DNA from: Patescibacteria group bacterium
GTDB lineage: Bacteria; Patescibacteriota; Minisyncoccia; Minisyncoccales; PEYH01
Direction of reading: 5' to 3'
DNA: 48,589 nt
Assembly: GCA_018817645.1 (NCBI GenBank)
Contig: JAHITK010000006.1
Location: 1 to 48,589 of the forward strand
In this document: positions 24,813 through 34,795 of the stretch, piece by piece
Layout of the letters: each line of letters opens with the position of its first letter
Numbering within the stretch: position 1 is the stretch's first letter
Notes under the pieces: generated by a model
The model's database searches: none
What the model saw: the letters and a program-made list of their open reading frames with translations, nothing else
What the model was told of the DNA's origin: nothing
Translations under genes and position numbers: made by a program

Positions 24813-25109
24813 GTGAAGAAGAAAAAAAAGAAAGCAAGACCTCGCTATGAAATCGTGGCAAGAATCTTCAGGAATACAACAATGCCGTTAAGGGACTGGA
24901 AAGAGCAGATTGCAACAGAGCTTCGTGAATTGGGCAACAGTTTAGATATCCACGTCAACCATTCGGGCAAAAAAGCCGTCATTCACATCCACACCAATGC
25001 GCCTGAAGAGGTGAAAATCATCATTACTGCCTTCAGTAAGGCCGATACAACTCCTCGATTTGAGGAACAAGACCTGGAAGAACAGGTAAGGGAGGTGCAG
25101 AATGTCTGA
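24813..25109 (+). CDS. Small protein resembling the FakA middle domain, encoded separately
   Basis: KKKARPRYEIVARIFRNTTMPLRDWKEQIATELRELGNSLDIHVNHSGKKAVIHIHTNAPEEV, resembling the DVKVHVHTNNPGEV motif; overlaps the start of the DegV gene. Confidence 0.65.
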   Translation: MKKKKKKARPRYEIVARIFRNTTMPLRDWKEQIATELRELGNSLDIHVNHSGKKAVIHIHTNAPEEVKIIITAFSKADTTPRFEEQDLEEQVREVQNV

Positions 25110-26028
25110 CAAGAAACCATTGGGACTGGTTGTTGGCGAGACCGCGGATCTGCCTCAATCCTTTACACAAAAAAACGGGATTGAAGTAGTGCAGTTTGAA
25201 GTGAATTTCCCTGAAGACATTTCCGACCGGAATCCCAGAAAGAACTTCTACGCAAGAATGAGGCAGGGAGAGATACCAAAAACCGCCCAGCCGCCTGTTG
25301 GGCAATACCTAAAGGCCTTCCGCGCGGCGCTGGACAAGTTTGACCAAATCCTGGTCATTATTATGACCGGTGATCTTTCGGGAGCCCTCCAGTCATCTCA
25401 ACAGGCCAAGAGAAGAATGCCTGAAGAAGAACAAGCAAAGGTCCATATCATTGACTCGCGCCTGGCAAGCGTTGCCGAAGGCCTGGTGTGCTGGAAAGCC
25501 CAAGAACTCATCAAGGCGGGCAAGGATACCATCGAAATTGTTGGATATCTTGAGTCGATAAAAAAGGCCGAGGAGCTCATTGCCGAAGGCAAAAACCCTG
25601 AGCAAATTCTTGGATTTGAACCGCTGGAAATCGGTTCCTTGGGCCTTCTGGAAAGCGCGAAGTGGCTAGAAATCGGAGGAAGAATCTCACACGCAGACGC
25701 TGTCAAGGCAGAAATCGCCAAGAAGATTGGCATGCGGGCCGCGATCACCCTGAAACACGGCAAAGTGGAAGGAGTAGGAAAAAAGGGCGTGAAATTCTCT
25801 CCAAGAGGAGTAGTCGCCTCTCTCTTAGGGGAAATAAAGAGGGCTCGGCAACAGCTCGGTCCAGATATGAAAATTGCCATTGCTCATGCTGATGTTTCAA
25901 AAAAGCAGCTGCAAAAGCTTATAATGGGCATAAGGGATATGAGGGTTGAACTCCTCTTTGTTTCAGAGATAACCCCAGTCCTTGGAACCTATAGCGGTCC
26001 AGGCACCATCTTGATTGCCTGGATATAG
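25102..26028 (+). CDS. DegV family (FakB-like) fatty-acid-binding protein
   Basis: LVVGETADLPQSF, TAQPPVGQYLKAFR, TGDLSGALQSSQQAK, VHIIDSRLASVAEGL, GGRISHADAVKAEIAKKIGMRAAITLKHGKV, YSGPGTILIAWI. Confidence 0.88.
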   Translation: MSDKKPLGLVVGETADLPQSFTQKNGIEVVQFEVNFPEDISDRNPRKNFYARMRQGEIPKTAQPPVGQYLKAFRAALDKFDQILVIIMTGDLSGALQSSQQAKRRMPEEEQAKVHIIDSRLASVAEGLVCWKAQELIKAGKDTIEIVGYLESIKKAEELIAEGKNPEQILGFEPLEIGSLGLLESAKWLEIGGRISHADAVKAEIAKKIGMRAAITLKHGKVEGVGKKGVKFSPRGVVASLLGEIKRARQQLGPDMKIAIAHADVSKKQLQKLIMGIRDMRVELLFVSEITPVLGTYSGPGTILIAWI

Positions 26029-26136
26029 CAACACCCTGACGGGAACAAACTTTCTTTGGATGAAAGTGATCTCGTTGGGGTTTTCTTTTTAAATTTCGCA
26101 TATTTTAAAATTTCACATATTTTAAAGTAAAATAAT

Positions 26137-26250
26137 CCTCTGTGGATAACTTTTCCCAAAAAATTACGAGGCCGGGCCTCGTTGCGACAATCCCTAATAC
26201 TGGCGTGGGTTTCGACGTTTAGCATAAATTACGAGGCCGGGCCTCGTACT
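26137..26250 (+). repeat. Paired-palindrome REP/BIME-like element, copy 6
   Basis: Palindromes 26166-26182 and 26231-26247; leader tgtggataacttttccc. Confidence 0.95.
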
Positions 26251-26262
26251 GTTGTTTTGCGT

Positions 26263-26293
26263 TGAAAAAAAACAGAGGCAGGGGTCTGCCTCT
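26263..26293 (-). terminator. Canonical Rho-independent terminator (minus)
   Basis: Minus strand AGAGGCAGacccCTGCCTCTGTTTTTTTTC; two more perfect hairpins upstream at 26302-26328 and 26360-26392. Confidence 0.85.
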
Positions 26294-26538
26294 TGGCGTT
26301 GGCGCGCTTTCTCAAAGAGAAAGCGCGCAGATAAGGTTGTCAAAGTGCGGTTGAGTTTTCCCGGTCGGGGCGCCACAGGCGCCCCGACCGGGTGTGAAAA
26401 AGCGAAAAAGAAAGTGCGGAGAAAAAGATGGTCAAATCTCCGTCTGTGTACTACTACGTAAATCCTGAAAGCGCCACAACGATCATTGTGCGTCACCCCT
26501 TACCTGTGTTCTTGCCACTAGTCATCGAAGAAGTACTT

Positions 26539-26619
26539 CTAGAAGACCACGACAGCCAAAGCCACAGCGGAGATAACGAGCGACAACACGGCCAACGAAA
26601 GGACCAACGCCCTCTTCAT
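26539..26619 (-). CDS. Putative 26-aa single-TM micro-protein
   Basis: MKRALVLSLAVLSLVISAVALAVVVF with SD AAAAGGAGAG at 8-nt spacing. Confidence 0.55.
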   Translation of the reverse strand: MKRALVLSLAVLSLVISAVALAVVVF

Positions 26620-26665
26620 CTCTGACTCTCCTTTTCCGAACCTGCAATAGCAGGGCTTCGATCGC

Positions 26666-26692
26666 TCACCACAACAGTTTGGCGCGAACCAT
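26666..26692 (-). CDS. Putative 8-aa leader peptide
   Basis: AAAAGGAGGTGA-ATG GTT CGC GCC AAA CTG TTG TGG TGA = MVRAKLLW*, between clpB and the 26-aa ORF. Confidence 0.35.
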   Translation of the reverse strand: MVRAKLLW

Positions 26693-26783
26693 TCACCTCC
26701 TTTTACAGAGATTCCCTCACTCAAAAATCTTGAGTTCAGACCAAAAAATCCGAGTCCTGACAGATCCTCTGGTCCAAACTCAA

Positions 26784-29477
26784 TTATTTTATTTTAACCC
26801 CTTCTCTTTTCTTAGACAAGGTTTTCAAAAAATTGAAAATGATTTCCCCTGCTTTAACGCTCAAATTAACCGTTTCTCCTTGTTTGATTTCCCCAATCAC
26901 AATTTTCAAGGAAAGCGGGTCAAGAATGAATTTCTGGATGACCCTTTTCAACGGCCGGGCGCCCAAATTCATATCAAAACCTTTTTCCGCCAGCAATTCT
27001 TTGGCTTCCTTGTCAGCCCGCAATTTTATCCCCTTCCTTTCCAGCCGCTTAGAGACCTTGACAAGCTCAAGCTCAACAATCTGCTGAATTTGTTTTTTGG
27101 CCAAATAATTGAAGATTATAATCTCATCAACCCGGTTCAAAAACTCCGGCCGAAAATTTTCTTTCAACGCCTCGTTCACCCTGTCTTTCAATGTCTGAAA
27201 TTCTTCTTTATCATTGTCTATAAATCCCATTGTGCCCATTTTGGCAATAAATTCCGAGCCAAGATTGGAAGTCATAATAATAATGGTGTTTTTGAATGAA
27301 ACCGGCCGGCCTTTGGCATCAGTGAGCCGTCCGTCATCTAAAATCTGAAGCAGGATGTTAAAGACCTCGGGATGGGCTTTTTCTATTTCATCCAAAAGCA
27401 CAACGTTGTAAGGCCTTCTCCTGATTTTCTCGGTAAGCTGTCCAGCTTCCTCATAGCCCACATAGCCCGGAGGCGAACCAATCATCTTGGACACGCTGTG
27501 GGACTCCATATACTCTGACATATCTAAGCGAATCAAAGCATTCTCGTCATTAAACAGAAATTCTGCCAAGGCCTTGGCGGTTTCGGTTTTACCAACGCCG
27601 GTGGGACCTAAAAATATAAAGGAACCGAGAGGTTTGTTTTCCTCGGCAATCCCGGCCCGGCTGCGCCTGATAGCATTGGAAATGGCTTCTATCGCCTGTT
27701 CTTGGCCTACGACCCGGCGGGAAATGGAATTTTCCATTCTTACCAATTTTTTTGTTTCCTCTTCCAATAAATTAGTGGCGGGAATTCCGGTCCAATGCGA
27801 AACCACCCGGGCAATGTCTTCCTCCCCGACTTCCTCTTTCAAAACCTGATGTTTTTTTCTAAAATTAGTAAGCTCCTGCTCTTTTTTCTGAACGTCTTTC
27901 AATATATTCGGAACTAATCCGTATTTGATACGCGCTACTTTTTCCAAATCGCCTTCGCGCTCAGCCACTTCGGCCTCAAAACTTAATCTTTCATTGTCTG
28001 TTTTCAAAACCTTAAGCGCCTGAATTAAGTCCTTCTCTGTTTTCCATTTCATCTCCAAACCTTTTGCTTTTTCTTTCAAATCAGCCAATGTTCTTAAGCA
28101 GGCAGACAACCTCTTTTTTGAAGCAGGATCCTGCTCGTTTTTTAGCGCCTCCCTTTCAATGGTCAGCCGCTGTATTTCTTTCTTCACTTCCTCCACTTCC
28201 GCTGGTTCTGATTCCATTTCCAAACGCAATCCGGAAGCCGCTTCATCCATCAAGTCCACGGCCTTATCAGGCAGAAATCTGTCTGCGATATATCTGGCAG
28301 AAAGCTCGGCAGCAGCGATTAAAGCCGAATCCCTTATTTTTACGCCATGATGAAGTTCGTATTTTTGCTTAATGCCCCTTAAAATCGCAATCGTATCTTC
28401 TATGCTCGGCTCAACAACATATACCGGCATAAATCTTCTCTCCAAAGCCGGGTCTCTTTCAATGTATTTTTGGTATTCTTTCAGAGTGGTGGCTCCGATG
28501 GCTCTCAATTGTCCGCGGGCCAGGGCCGGTTTTAATAAATTAGAGGCATCAATCGCGCCCTCGGCCGCGCCGGCGCCCATCACGGTATGGAGCTCGTCAA
28601 TAAGAAGAAAATAGTGGTCTTTGGCGCGCTCAATTTCCTTTAAGAGCGCTTTTATCCTCTGCTCAAACTCTCCGCGGAATTTTGTTCCGGCAATCAAAAG
28701 ACCCAAATCAAGGGCAATAATCTCCTTATTCTTCAAGCTCTCCGGCGCATCCCCTTTGATAATCCTCTGGGCCAATCCCTCAACAATGGCGGTCTTGCCA
28801 ACACCGGCCTCGCCGATTAAAACCGGGTTGTTTTTCGTCCGCCGGGAAAGAATCTGAACCACCCTTCTTATCTCATTCTCCCGGCCAATCACCGGGTCAA
28901 GTTTTCCTTCCTCAGCCAACTTGGTGAGGTTCTTGCAATATTTTTCAATCACTTGATACTTGGACTCTGGATCCGGATCGGTAATGTTCTCTCCGCCCCT
29001 CATCTCTGACAAAAGTTTCAAAACATTTTCATAATCAAGACCAACGGAACCGTAAGGGAATAAAATCTTCTTGGCTTCAGAAGGCACTTCAAGCAGAGCC
29101 AGGAAAAGATGCTCCACGGAAATAAACTGGTCTTTCATCCTGATTGATTCTTTTCTCGCCCGATCAAGAACGCCTGCCAAATCTTGGGTTAGATAAAATT
29201 GAAGTCCCATCGGCTGATCTTCAAAATCATCAAGATTAGAAATATGCTCCCTTGATTTAATCGCCTTAACCATTTTGTTTTTCAATTCCGGCACCACAAT
29301 CTTTAACTTGCGCAAGATAGCGGAGACAATCGTGTCTTCCTGGCTGACCAAAGAATACAAAAGATGCAGCGCGTCAATCTGCTGCTGATTTTGTTTCCGC
29401 GCCAGCGACTGGGACATCAAAATGGCTTGCTGGGCTTTTTGAGTAAAATCTCCGCCAGGATTTGCAAACATAAACAA
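26784..29477 (-). CDS. clpB: Clp ATPase, ClpB-type disaggregase
   Basis: Two AAA+ modules ([37 protein letters not shown]), a ClpB-like middle coiled coil, [17 protein letters not shown]. Confidence 0.88.
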   Translation of the reverse strand: MFMFANPGGDFTQKAQQAILMSQSLARKQNQQQIDALHLLYSLVSQEDTIVSAILRKLKIVVPELKNKMVKAIKSREHISNLDDFEDQPMGLQFYLTQDLAGVLDRARKESIRMKDQFISVEHLFLALLEVPSEAKKILFPYGSVGLDYENVLKLLSEMRGGENITDPDPESKYQVIEKYCKNLTKLAEEGKLDPVIGRENEIRRVVQILSRRTKNNPVLIGEAGVGKTAIVEGLAQRIIKGDAPESLKNKEIIALDLGLLIAGTKFRGEFEQRIKALLKEIERAKDHYFLLIDELHTVMGAGAAEGAIDASNLLKPALARGQLRAIGATTLKEYQKYIERDPALERRFMPVYVVEPSIEDTIAILRGIKQKYELHHGVKIRDSALIAAAELSARYIADRFLPDKAVDLMDEAASGLRLEMESEPAEVEEVKKEIQRLTIEREALKNEQDPASKKRLSACLRTLADLKEKAKGLEMKWKTEKDLIQALKVLKTDNERLSFEAEVAEREGDLEKVARIKYGLVPNILKDVQKKEQELTNFRKKHQVLKEEVGEEDIARVVSHWTGIPATNLLEEETKKLVRMENSISRRVVGQEQAIEAISNAIRRSRAGIAEENKPLGSFIFLGPTGVGKTETAKALAEFLFNDENALIRLDMSEYMESHSVSKMIGSPPGYVGYEEAGQLTEKIRRRPYNVVLLDEIEKAHPEVFNILLQILDDGRLTDAKGRPVSFKNTIIIMTSNLGSEFIAKMGTMGFIDNDKEEFQTLKDRVNEALKENFRPEFLNRVDEIIIFNYLAKKQIQQIVELELVKVSKRLERKGIKLRADKEAKELLAEKGFDMNLGARPLKRVIQKFILDPLSLKIVIGEIKQGETVNLSVKAGEIIFNFLKTLSKKREGVKIK

Positions 29478-29604
29478 TTTAACAAATTAACAATTAAACA
29501 AGCGCTTCGCTTTAACAATGAAACAATTCTCCCTATTCTTATTTAAACCCAAAAGACACCGAAAGTCAACCTCAAAAAGGCCAACTCTTGAATATTTTTT
29601 TGTT

Positions 29605-30987
29605 TTACTTTTTCCTTTCACCGAGAACGACTATAAGAGTTATCTCCTTCCCCTCTCTTAAAATTTTGAGATTTACCGAATCATTGGGATTATAATCCAA
29701 GATAATCTTGGCCAAGGGATTCTCGGAGGTAATTTTAACGCCATTGAATTCCAAAATAATATCATTCTTCTTAATCCCGGCTTTGGCCGCCGGACTGTCG
29801 GCCACAACGGCTGTCTCCGTGTCTTTTCCCAAAGAATCCTTGCCAATCCAGGCCCCATAATCAACAGACAAATTATTGGCTTCGCTGATTTCTTCGGTGA
29901 TTAGCGTGTAAGACACACCCAACCACGGATAAACAATGGTTCCCGTCTTTTTTACCTGGTCAATGTCTCTCTTCGCCATATTAATAGGCAAGCTAAAGCC
30001 GATATTCTCTCCGCTGGAAGAGCGGGCGGCATTAATCCCGATTACTTCCCCGGCCAGATTTAAAAGCGGACCGCCGGAATTGCCCGGATTAATGGCGGCG
30101 TCTGTTTGAATAATGCCTTCCAAATTCTCGCTAAAGCCCGCTTCGCCCGTCGCCGTAATGTTCCGGCCTAATCCGGAAATAACGCCCACTGACACGGTAT
30201 TCTGGAATTCTCCCAAAGCGTAACCGATGGCTATCACTGTTTGGCCGATCTGCAAACTGGAAGAATCGCCCAACTTCACGGTGGGAAATGTTTTTCTTTC
30301 CCCTTCAGGGGCATCTGACTGGTCAACTTTGAGAACAGCTAAATCATAGAACGGATCCTTGGCCAAGATTTTAGCCGGGTATTTCGAGCCGTCGCCGAAA
30401 AAAACCGTGTATTCCGCGCCCTCTTCCAAAGTGACATGTTTGTTTGTTAAAATTATGCCGTCTGAAGAAATAATGAATCCGGTTCCCCCGCCCACTTGCT
30501 GTTTTTCTGTTCCGTTTTCGCGGTATTGGGGAATAAGAAAATCGCTTCCAAAGGGCCAATTCAAACCGCCGAAAGGGTCAATATAGTATTTCTCCAAAAT
30601 CGGGACATCTTTGCTGATAACAATGCTTACCACGGCCGGCGAATAATCCTTAACCGCCTGAATAATCCTCTGCTCCTGGGTTGTCTGGGGAATGTAGTTA
30701 TTTTGGATGGTCGTGTCTTTTCTAATAATAGGGACTCCCTGTTGCTCCAGAATATCAATAACCTGATTCTGCCAATAATAGTTGGTGAGAATCGCGCCGG
30801 CTGCGCCGGCTGTGATGGATACCAAAATTATCAACACTGCCAAAAGTCCCGGCCGATGTTTTATTCTGCCCCTATTCTTAGCAATGACCTTAAGTTTGCC
30901 TAAGTCTATCTTTGGAAAGCGGAAACTATTTTTTATTGAACTGCTGTTTTGCCAAAAATTACTACTTTCCTCCATTTTGTTAGTCAA
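29605..30987 (-). CDS. S1C trypsin-like serine protease with PDZ domain (HtrA/DegP-like)
   Basis: TNKHV (His), YDLAVLKV (Asp), NPGNSGGPLLN (Ser), C-terminal PDZ. Confidence 0.9.
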   Translation of the reverse strand: MTNKMEESSNFWQNSSSIKNSFRFPKIDLGKLKVIAKNRGRIKHRPGLLAVLIILVSITAGAAGAILTNYYWQNQVIDILEQQGVPIIRKDTTIQNNYIPQTTQEQRIIQAVKDYSPAVVSIVISKDVPILEKYYIDPFGGLNWPFGSDFLIPQYRENGTEKQQVGGGTGFIISSDGIILTNKHVTLEEGAEYTVFFGDGSKYPAKILAKDPFYDLAVLKVDQSDAPEGERKTFPTVKLGDSSSLQIGQTVIAIGYALGEFQNTVSVGVISGLGRNITATGEAGFSENLEGIIQTDAAINPGNSGGPLLNLAGEVIGINAARSSSGENIGFSLPINMAKRDIDQVKKTGTIVYPWLGVSYTLITEEISEANNLSVDYGAWIGKDSLGKDTETAVVADSPAAKAGIKKNDIILEFNGVKITSENPLAKIILDYNPNDSVNLKILREGKEITLIVVLGERKK

Positions 30988-31025
30988 CCATTTCGGCTGG
31001 CAATTGCCTTCAATGGCTAATTTTA

Positions 31026-31409
31026 TTAACGATTAAATAAATATGATATGCCTCTGATGATGTGGGGCAGGAAAATAAATCCGGCCACAGCAGCCGCGCC
31101 GATAACAGCCATTAAGACCGCGCCAGCCGCCAAATCCTTTATTTTCCTGATTTCCTGGTTGTGATTGCTGTCTATCAAATTAGTAACCCTTTCCACTTGG
31201 GTATTCATCAGCTCAATGCCCAAAACCAAAAAAATACACAGGGTTATTATCGCTCTTTCCTGCAAATCAAGGGGGAAATAAAGCATAAAAAAGACCACGA
31301 TCAGAGCGATAATTACCCCGATTCTTACGGTATTTTCCTCCTTAATGCCTATGCGCAGGCCGTTAAAAGCAACCTGAAAGCTCTTTAATAATTTCTTAGG
31401 GTTGATAAT
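31026..31409 (-). CDS. dgkA: Diacylglycerol kinase / undecaprenol kinase family
   Basis: LLKSFQVAFNGLRIGIKEENTVRI, LGIELMNTQVERVTNLI, IRKIKDLAAGAVLMA. Confidence 0.85.
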   Translation of the reverse strand: MINPKKLLKSFQVAFNGLRIGIKEENTVRIGVIIALIVVFFMLYFPLDLQERAIITLCIFLVLGIELMNTQVERVTNLIDSNHNQEIRKIKDLAAGAVLMAVIGAAAVAGFIFLPHIIRGISYLFNR

Positions 31410-31517
31410 CATAATTTTTAGAGTATCTACTATTTTGATACTTTCTAAAATTGTTGTCAAATAAAAGCCGCGGGCCTGGCTCGCAAGAAAAATTTACGAT
31501 GAAAAATGCCAAGGATT

Positions 31518-32519
31518 TTACTGCATCAGCAAATTTTTTATTTCGTTCCAGATTTCGGGTTGGTTTTGTTTTTCTTTCATCCAATACCACCACTCCGACC
31601 CCCAAAGATAAAAAGTGTCTGTTCCGGTATCCTTGGCATATTGGATTATTTTTCTTATTTTCTGAAGATCCATAGTTTTTTCCTGTTCTTCTAAAGGAGA
31701 ATCAGATAACAAGGTCTGACCCCACGGTTCCGCCTGGAGCTCAACGCAAATAACCTTTTTATTAAATAACTTACCTATTAACCAGGCCTTTCTATGATAG
31801 AAAACGGGGGGAAACGGCGGCCTAAAGTAAAATTTAAAATCACTGGACCAAACCACCCGGTATAGAGTATGCCCGACCATATCGCCATATTTCGCCGCTT
31901 TGAACCAGAAAGGAAACTCTCCGCTCTCGCTCACCACCACTGGTCTTTTTTCAGGGTCAAGGGATTTAACCAAATCTATTTCTTTTTTTATGTCCTTTCC
32001 GGAAATAAGGGGGCAATTGTCTCCAAAAGGAAAAAAGGGTTCGTTTTCCACTTGCCACATTTTAATCGCGGAATAATCTCTATACCTCAAAACCACCTGT
32101 TCCAGATAATTTAAAAGTTTCTTGTTGAAATCTTCTTGACTTAAATTTTTTGCCCAATCCGGGATATGGCATTCCGGCCAGCGCGGGACTTTTCTGCCGA
32201 TGACCAAAAGGACTTCCGCACCTCTTTTTTCCGCCTGCTCAATCTGCCAATCCAAATCAGCAAAATCAAACACTCCCGGCTCTTTTTCTATTGAATCCCA
32301 GTAGGCGACCAGTTTTAAATTTTTAACCTGCAAATCGTCTAAAATCGCCAGGTAGTTGGCTCTCCAATCCAGCCCTAAGAGCTCGGCTTGTTTTTGGGAA
32401 AACACCGCTCCCCAGGTGATGTTCTCGGCGGGAGTGGCTTTACCAATAAATAAAAAAACAAGGAGGCCGATGATGAAAATCAAGAAAAGGAAAAGTATAA
32501 TTTTAAAAACTTTAGGCAT
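31518..32519 (-). CDS. Secreted TIM-barrel glycoside hydrolase-like protein
   Basis: N-terminal TM/signal; YWDSIEKEPGVFDFADLDWQIEQAEKRGAEVLLVIG, IKMWQVENEPF, KVICVELQAEPWG. Confidence 0.7.
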   Translation of the reverse strand: MPKVFKIILFLFLIFIIGLLVFLFIGKATPAENITWGAVFSQKQAELLGLDWRANYLAILDDLQVKNLKLVAYWDSIEKEPGVFDFADLDWQIEQAEKRGAEVLLVIGRKVPRWPECHIPDWAKNLSQEDFNKKLLNYLEQVVLRYRDYSAIKMWQVENEPFFPFGDNCPLISGKDIKKEIDLVKSLDPEKRPVVVSESGEFPFWFKAAKYGDMVGHTLYRVVWSSDFKFYFRPPFPPVFYHRKAWLIGKLFNKKVICVELQAEPWGQTLLSDSPLEEQEKTMDLQKIRKIIQYAKDTGTDTFYLWGSEWWYWMKEKQNQPEIWNEIKNLLMQ

Positions 32520-32520
32520 T

Positions 32521-33453
32521 TCAAACGGCTAATAATACTAATCCTGCGATTATAAATAAGATCGCGAAAATTTTCTGGATGATAATTTTTTTGGAAACCT
32601 CGTCAGCCAAGAATTTCGGAAATTTATAAGACAAAATAATGGTAAAAATCAAAAGGAAGACATATCTCGTTCCTTCCAGCGCGTTGATGAAAGCAAGATA
32701 GGATAAGGGCGCAAGGAAAATCGCAAGGTTCTGCAAAATGCCGGCGCCGGCGCCGATAATTTGATTGGAAATAAACAATAAAGCGATTTTGGGCTTCTTT
32801 AAAAAAGACGACCATGGCGCTTTCTTTTTCTTAAAAATCTCTCCCTTCACTTCTTTGGAGAATAAAAACAAAAGAGCAATTAAAAAGCCGCCAACTTTAA
32901 TCCAGATTAAGCCGGAAATAAACGGCTGGGAAATATAAACCAGCTTTGCGGTTAAAAAACTTAGGGCAAATAAAAAAGCGGTCAAAGAGGATAAGATAAA
33001 ACTTTTTTGGGTTACTCCCCGCTTCTTCTCTGAACTAATAAACACACTCCCTACTATCAATAATAAAAATGCTAAAATTTTTGCCGAACTAAGCGGTTCA
33101 AACGTATCTTTGGATTGCCAGGCGAAAATATAACTCAAAATTAAAGTGAAAATCGGCAGAATCCCGCCGATAGCCGGAATCACCCTGGAGGCCTCAAATA
33201 ATCGCAGCGATTCAAATAGGCCCAGAAGCGCAAAAAACCAAAGAGCGCCGGAAAGCAAGGCAATCAATAAGGTTAATGAATCGGGGATGGTAAAACCAAA
33301 CGGAGCCAAAACAAAAACAAGAATGCCAAGCACACTCACATAAAAAGCGTAAAGTTTCGGTTTGGCAAGAGGGCCGGTCAATAAAAAGTCGTCAATAACC
33401 GCTGATATTGCCAAAAGAAAATAAGCGATGATGGCAAAAATTATCCAAAGCAT
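32521..33453 (-). CDS. EamA/DMT-superfamily transporter-like membrane protein
   Basis: About 10 hydrophobic helices in a two-repeat layout, 310 aa. Confidence 0.7.
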   Translation of the reverse strand: MLWIIFAIIAYFLLAISAVIDDFLLTGPLAKPKLYAFYVSVLGILVFVLAPFGFTIPDSLTLLIALLSGALWFFALLGLFESLRLFEASRVIPAIGGILPIFTLILSYIFAWQSKDTFEPLSSAKILAFLLLIVGSVFISSEKKRGVTQKSFILSSLTAFLFALSFLTAKLVYISQPFISGLIWIKVGGFLIALLFLFSKEVKGEIFKKKKAPWSSFLKKPKIALLFISNQIIGAGAGILQNLAIFLAPLSYLAFINALEGTRYVFLLIFTIILSYKFPKFLADEVSKKIIIQKIFAILFIIAGLVLLAV

Positions 33454-33467
33454 ATTTTATTATTTTA

Positions 33468-33616
33468 CAGCGAGGATATTTTATTTGAAATGCGTCTCGA
33501 GGCCGAGCGGGCAGGGTTTCCCCCGCTCAAGCGGGGGAAGAACGAAGCCGAGAGTCGAGTAATAATTTCCTCGCTGAGGAAATTGTTGCGTCAGTTCAAA
33601 TGAAATATCCGAGCTG
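33468..33616. repeat. MITE-like element with imperfect ~25-bp terminal inverted repeats
   Basis: CAGCGAGGATATTTTATTTGAAATG at left, TCAGTTCAAATGAAATATCCGAGCTG at right; internal hairpins CCCCCGCTcaAGCGGGGG and AATTTCCTCgctGAGGAAATT. Confidence 0.6.
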
Positions 33617-33619
33617 TTG

Positions 33620-34795
33620 CTAACCTTCTACAAACAACTGATTGTTTTTACAGATTTCAGAATAAAAATAGGCGCTCGGACGGGGTTTTCTTTCAAGGGT
33701 GCTATAATCAATTTCAATCAATCCGAATCTGGGACCAAAACCATCGGCCCATTCAAAATTGTCCATCAAAGACCAATAAAAATATCCTCTGACATCAATT
33801 CCTTCTTGAGTTGCCCAGTGGACATTTCTCAAGACCTCTCTTATATACCACTCTCTATTCTTATCCCCTGCATCAGCCAATCCATTTTCTGTGATATAAA
33901 CCGGCTTATTGTATCTTTTAAGCTCCTTTAATAAATAATAAATTCCCTCTGGATATAATTCCCAGCCCATATCAGAGACCTTTTTGTTTTCGTTCCGGAT
34001 TAAACCCGGAAATTTAATTTTGAAATGGAAATAATAATTCAACCCAATAAAATCGCAATGATTTTTAATCTTATTCAAAAAATATCTGTTTTGCCACCAA
34101 TCAGGAAGCCCTACGATAAATCTATCCAATAAATTCTTAGATGGCTCAAAATAAGTATTATGTTTCACTATCCCTACTAAAACTTTGTCTCGGCCGAATG
34201 TTTTAAATAATCTGTAAACACTCTGGTGAGCTCTGATTAAATTATTGACCACGCGGATATATAAAAAGATATTCCTTTTTTGAGGCAGCCATCTTTTGGC
34301 AAGATAGCCCTGCCCAGCGAAAACCATCGGCTCATTAATCGTTGCCCAAAAATCAATCAAATCCTGATATTCTCCGAATAATTTGGCGGCGTACCTGGTG
34401 AAATATTCTATTGACTTGTTATTGGCAAACCCGCCGATTTCGGCCAGCCATTGGGGCAGAGTAAAATGATGCAAAGTGACCATTGTCTTGATTCCTCTCT
34501 GCTTCAGGGCTGACAACACTCTCCGGTAATGCTCAATTTCTATTTTATCAAATTCTCCCTGCCTCGGTTCTATTTTCGCCCATTCAATTGAAAAACGGTG
34601 GGCGTTTTGGTTCAGTTTTTTTAACAAATCAAAATCCGGCTCAAAGCGGTTGTAATGGTCGCAGGCAAGGCCGGCGGGACCGTGTCCTCTTTTGGGCGGA
34701 TTGATCTCCCAATCAGAAAGCTTATTTCCGCCTTCCACCTGATAAGCGGAAGTGGCGCTTCCCCATAAAAAATTGTCTGGAAACTTCAGAACCAT
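33620..34795 (-). CDS. Family 1 glycoside hydrolase (beta-glucosidase-like)
   Basis: FPDNFLWGSATSAYQVEGG, HRFSIEWAKIEPRQGEFD, TINEPMV, PVYITENGLAD, YFYWSLMDNFEWADGFGPRFGLIEID. Confidence 0.93.
   Translation of the reverse strand: MVLKFPDNFLWGSATSAYQVEGGNKLSDWEINPPKRGHGPAGLACDHYNRFEPDFDLLKKLNQNAHRFSIEWAKIEPRQGEFDKIEIEHYRRVLSALKQRGIKTMVTLHHFTLPQWLAEIGGFANNKSIEYFTRYAAKLFGEYQDLIDFWATINEPMVFAGQGYLAKRWLPQKRNIFLYIRVVNNLIRAHQSVYRLFKTFGRDKVLVGIVKHNTYFEPSKNLLDRFIVGLPDWWQNRYFLNKIKNHCDFIGLNYYFHFKIKFPGLIRNENKKVSDMGWELYPEGIYYLLKELKRYNKPVYITENGLADAGDKNREWYIREVLRNVHWATQEGIDVRGYFYWSLMDNFEWADGFGPRFGLIEIDYSTLERKPRPSAYFYSEICKNNQLFVEG

Noticed and set aside
26428-26625. 65-aa plus-strand ORF MVKSPSVYYYVNPES...
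   Set aside because: Antisense to the SD-bearing 26-aa ORF; a weak GCGGAG lies upstream but there is no domain support; undecided, so not listed.
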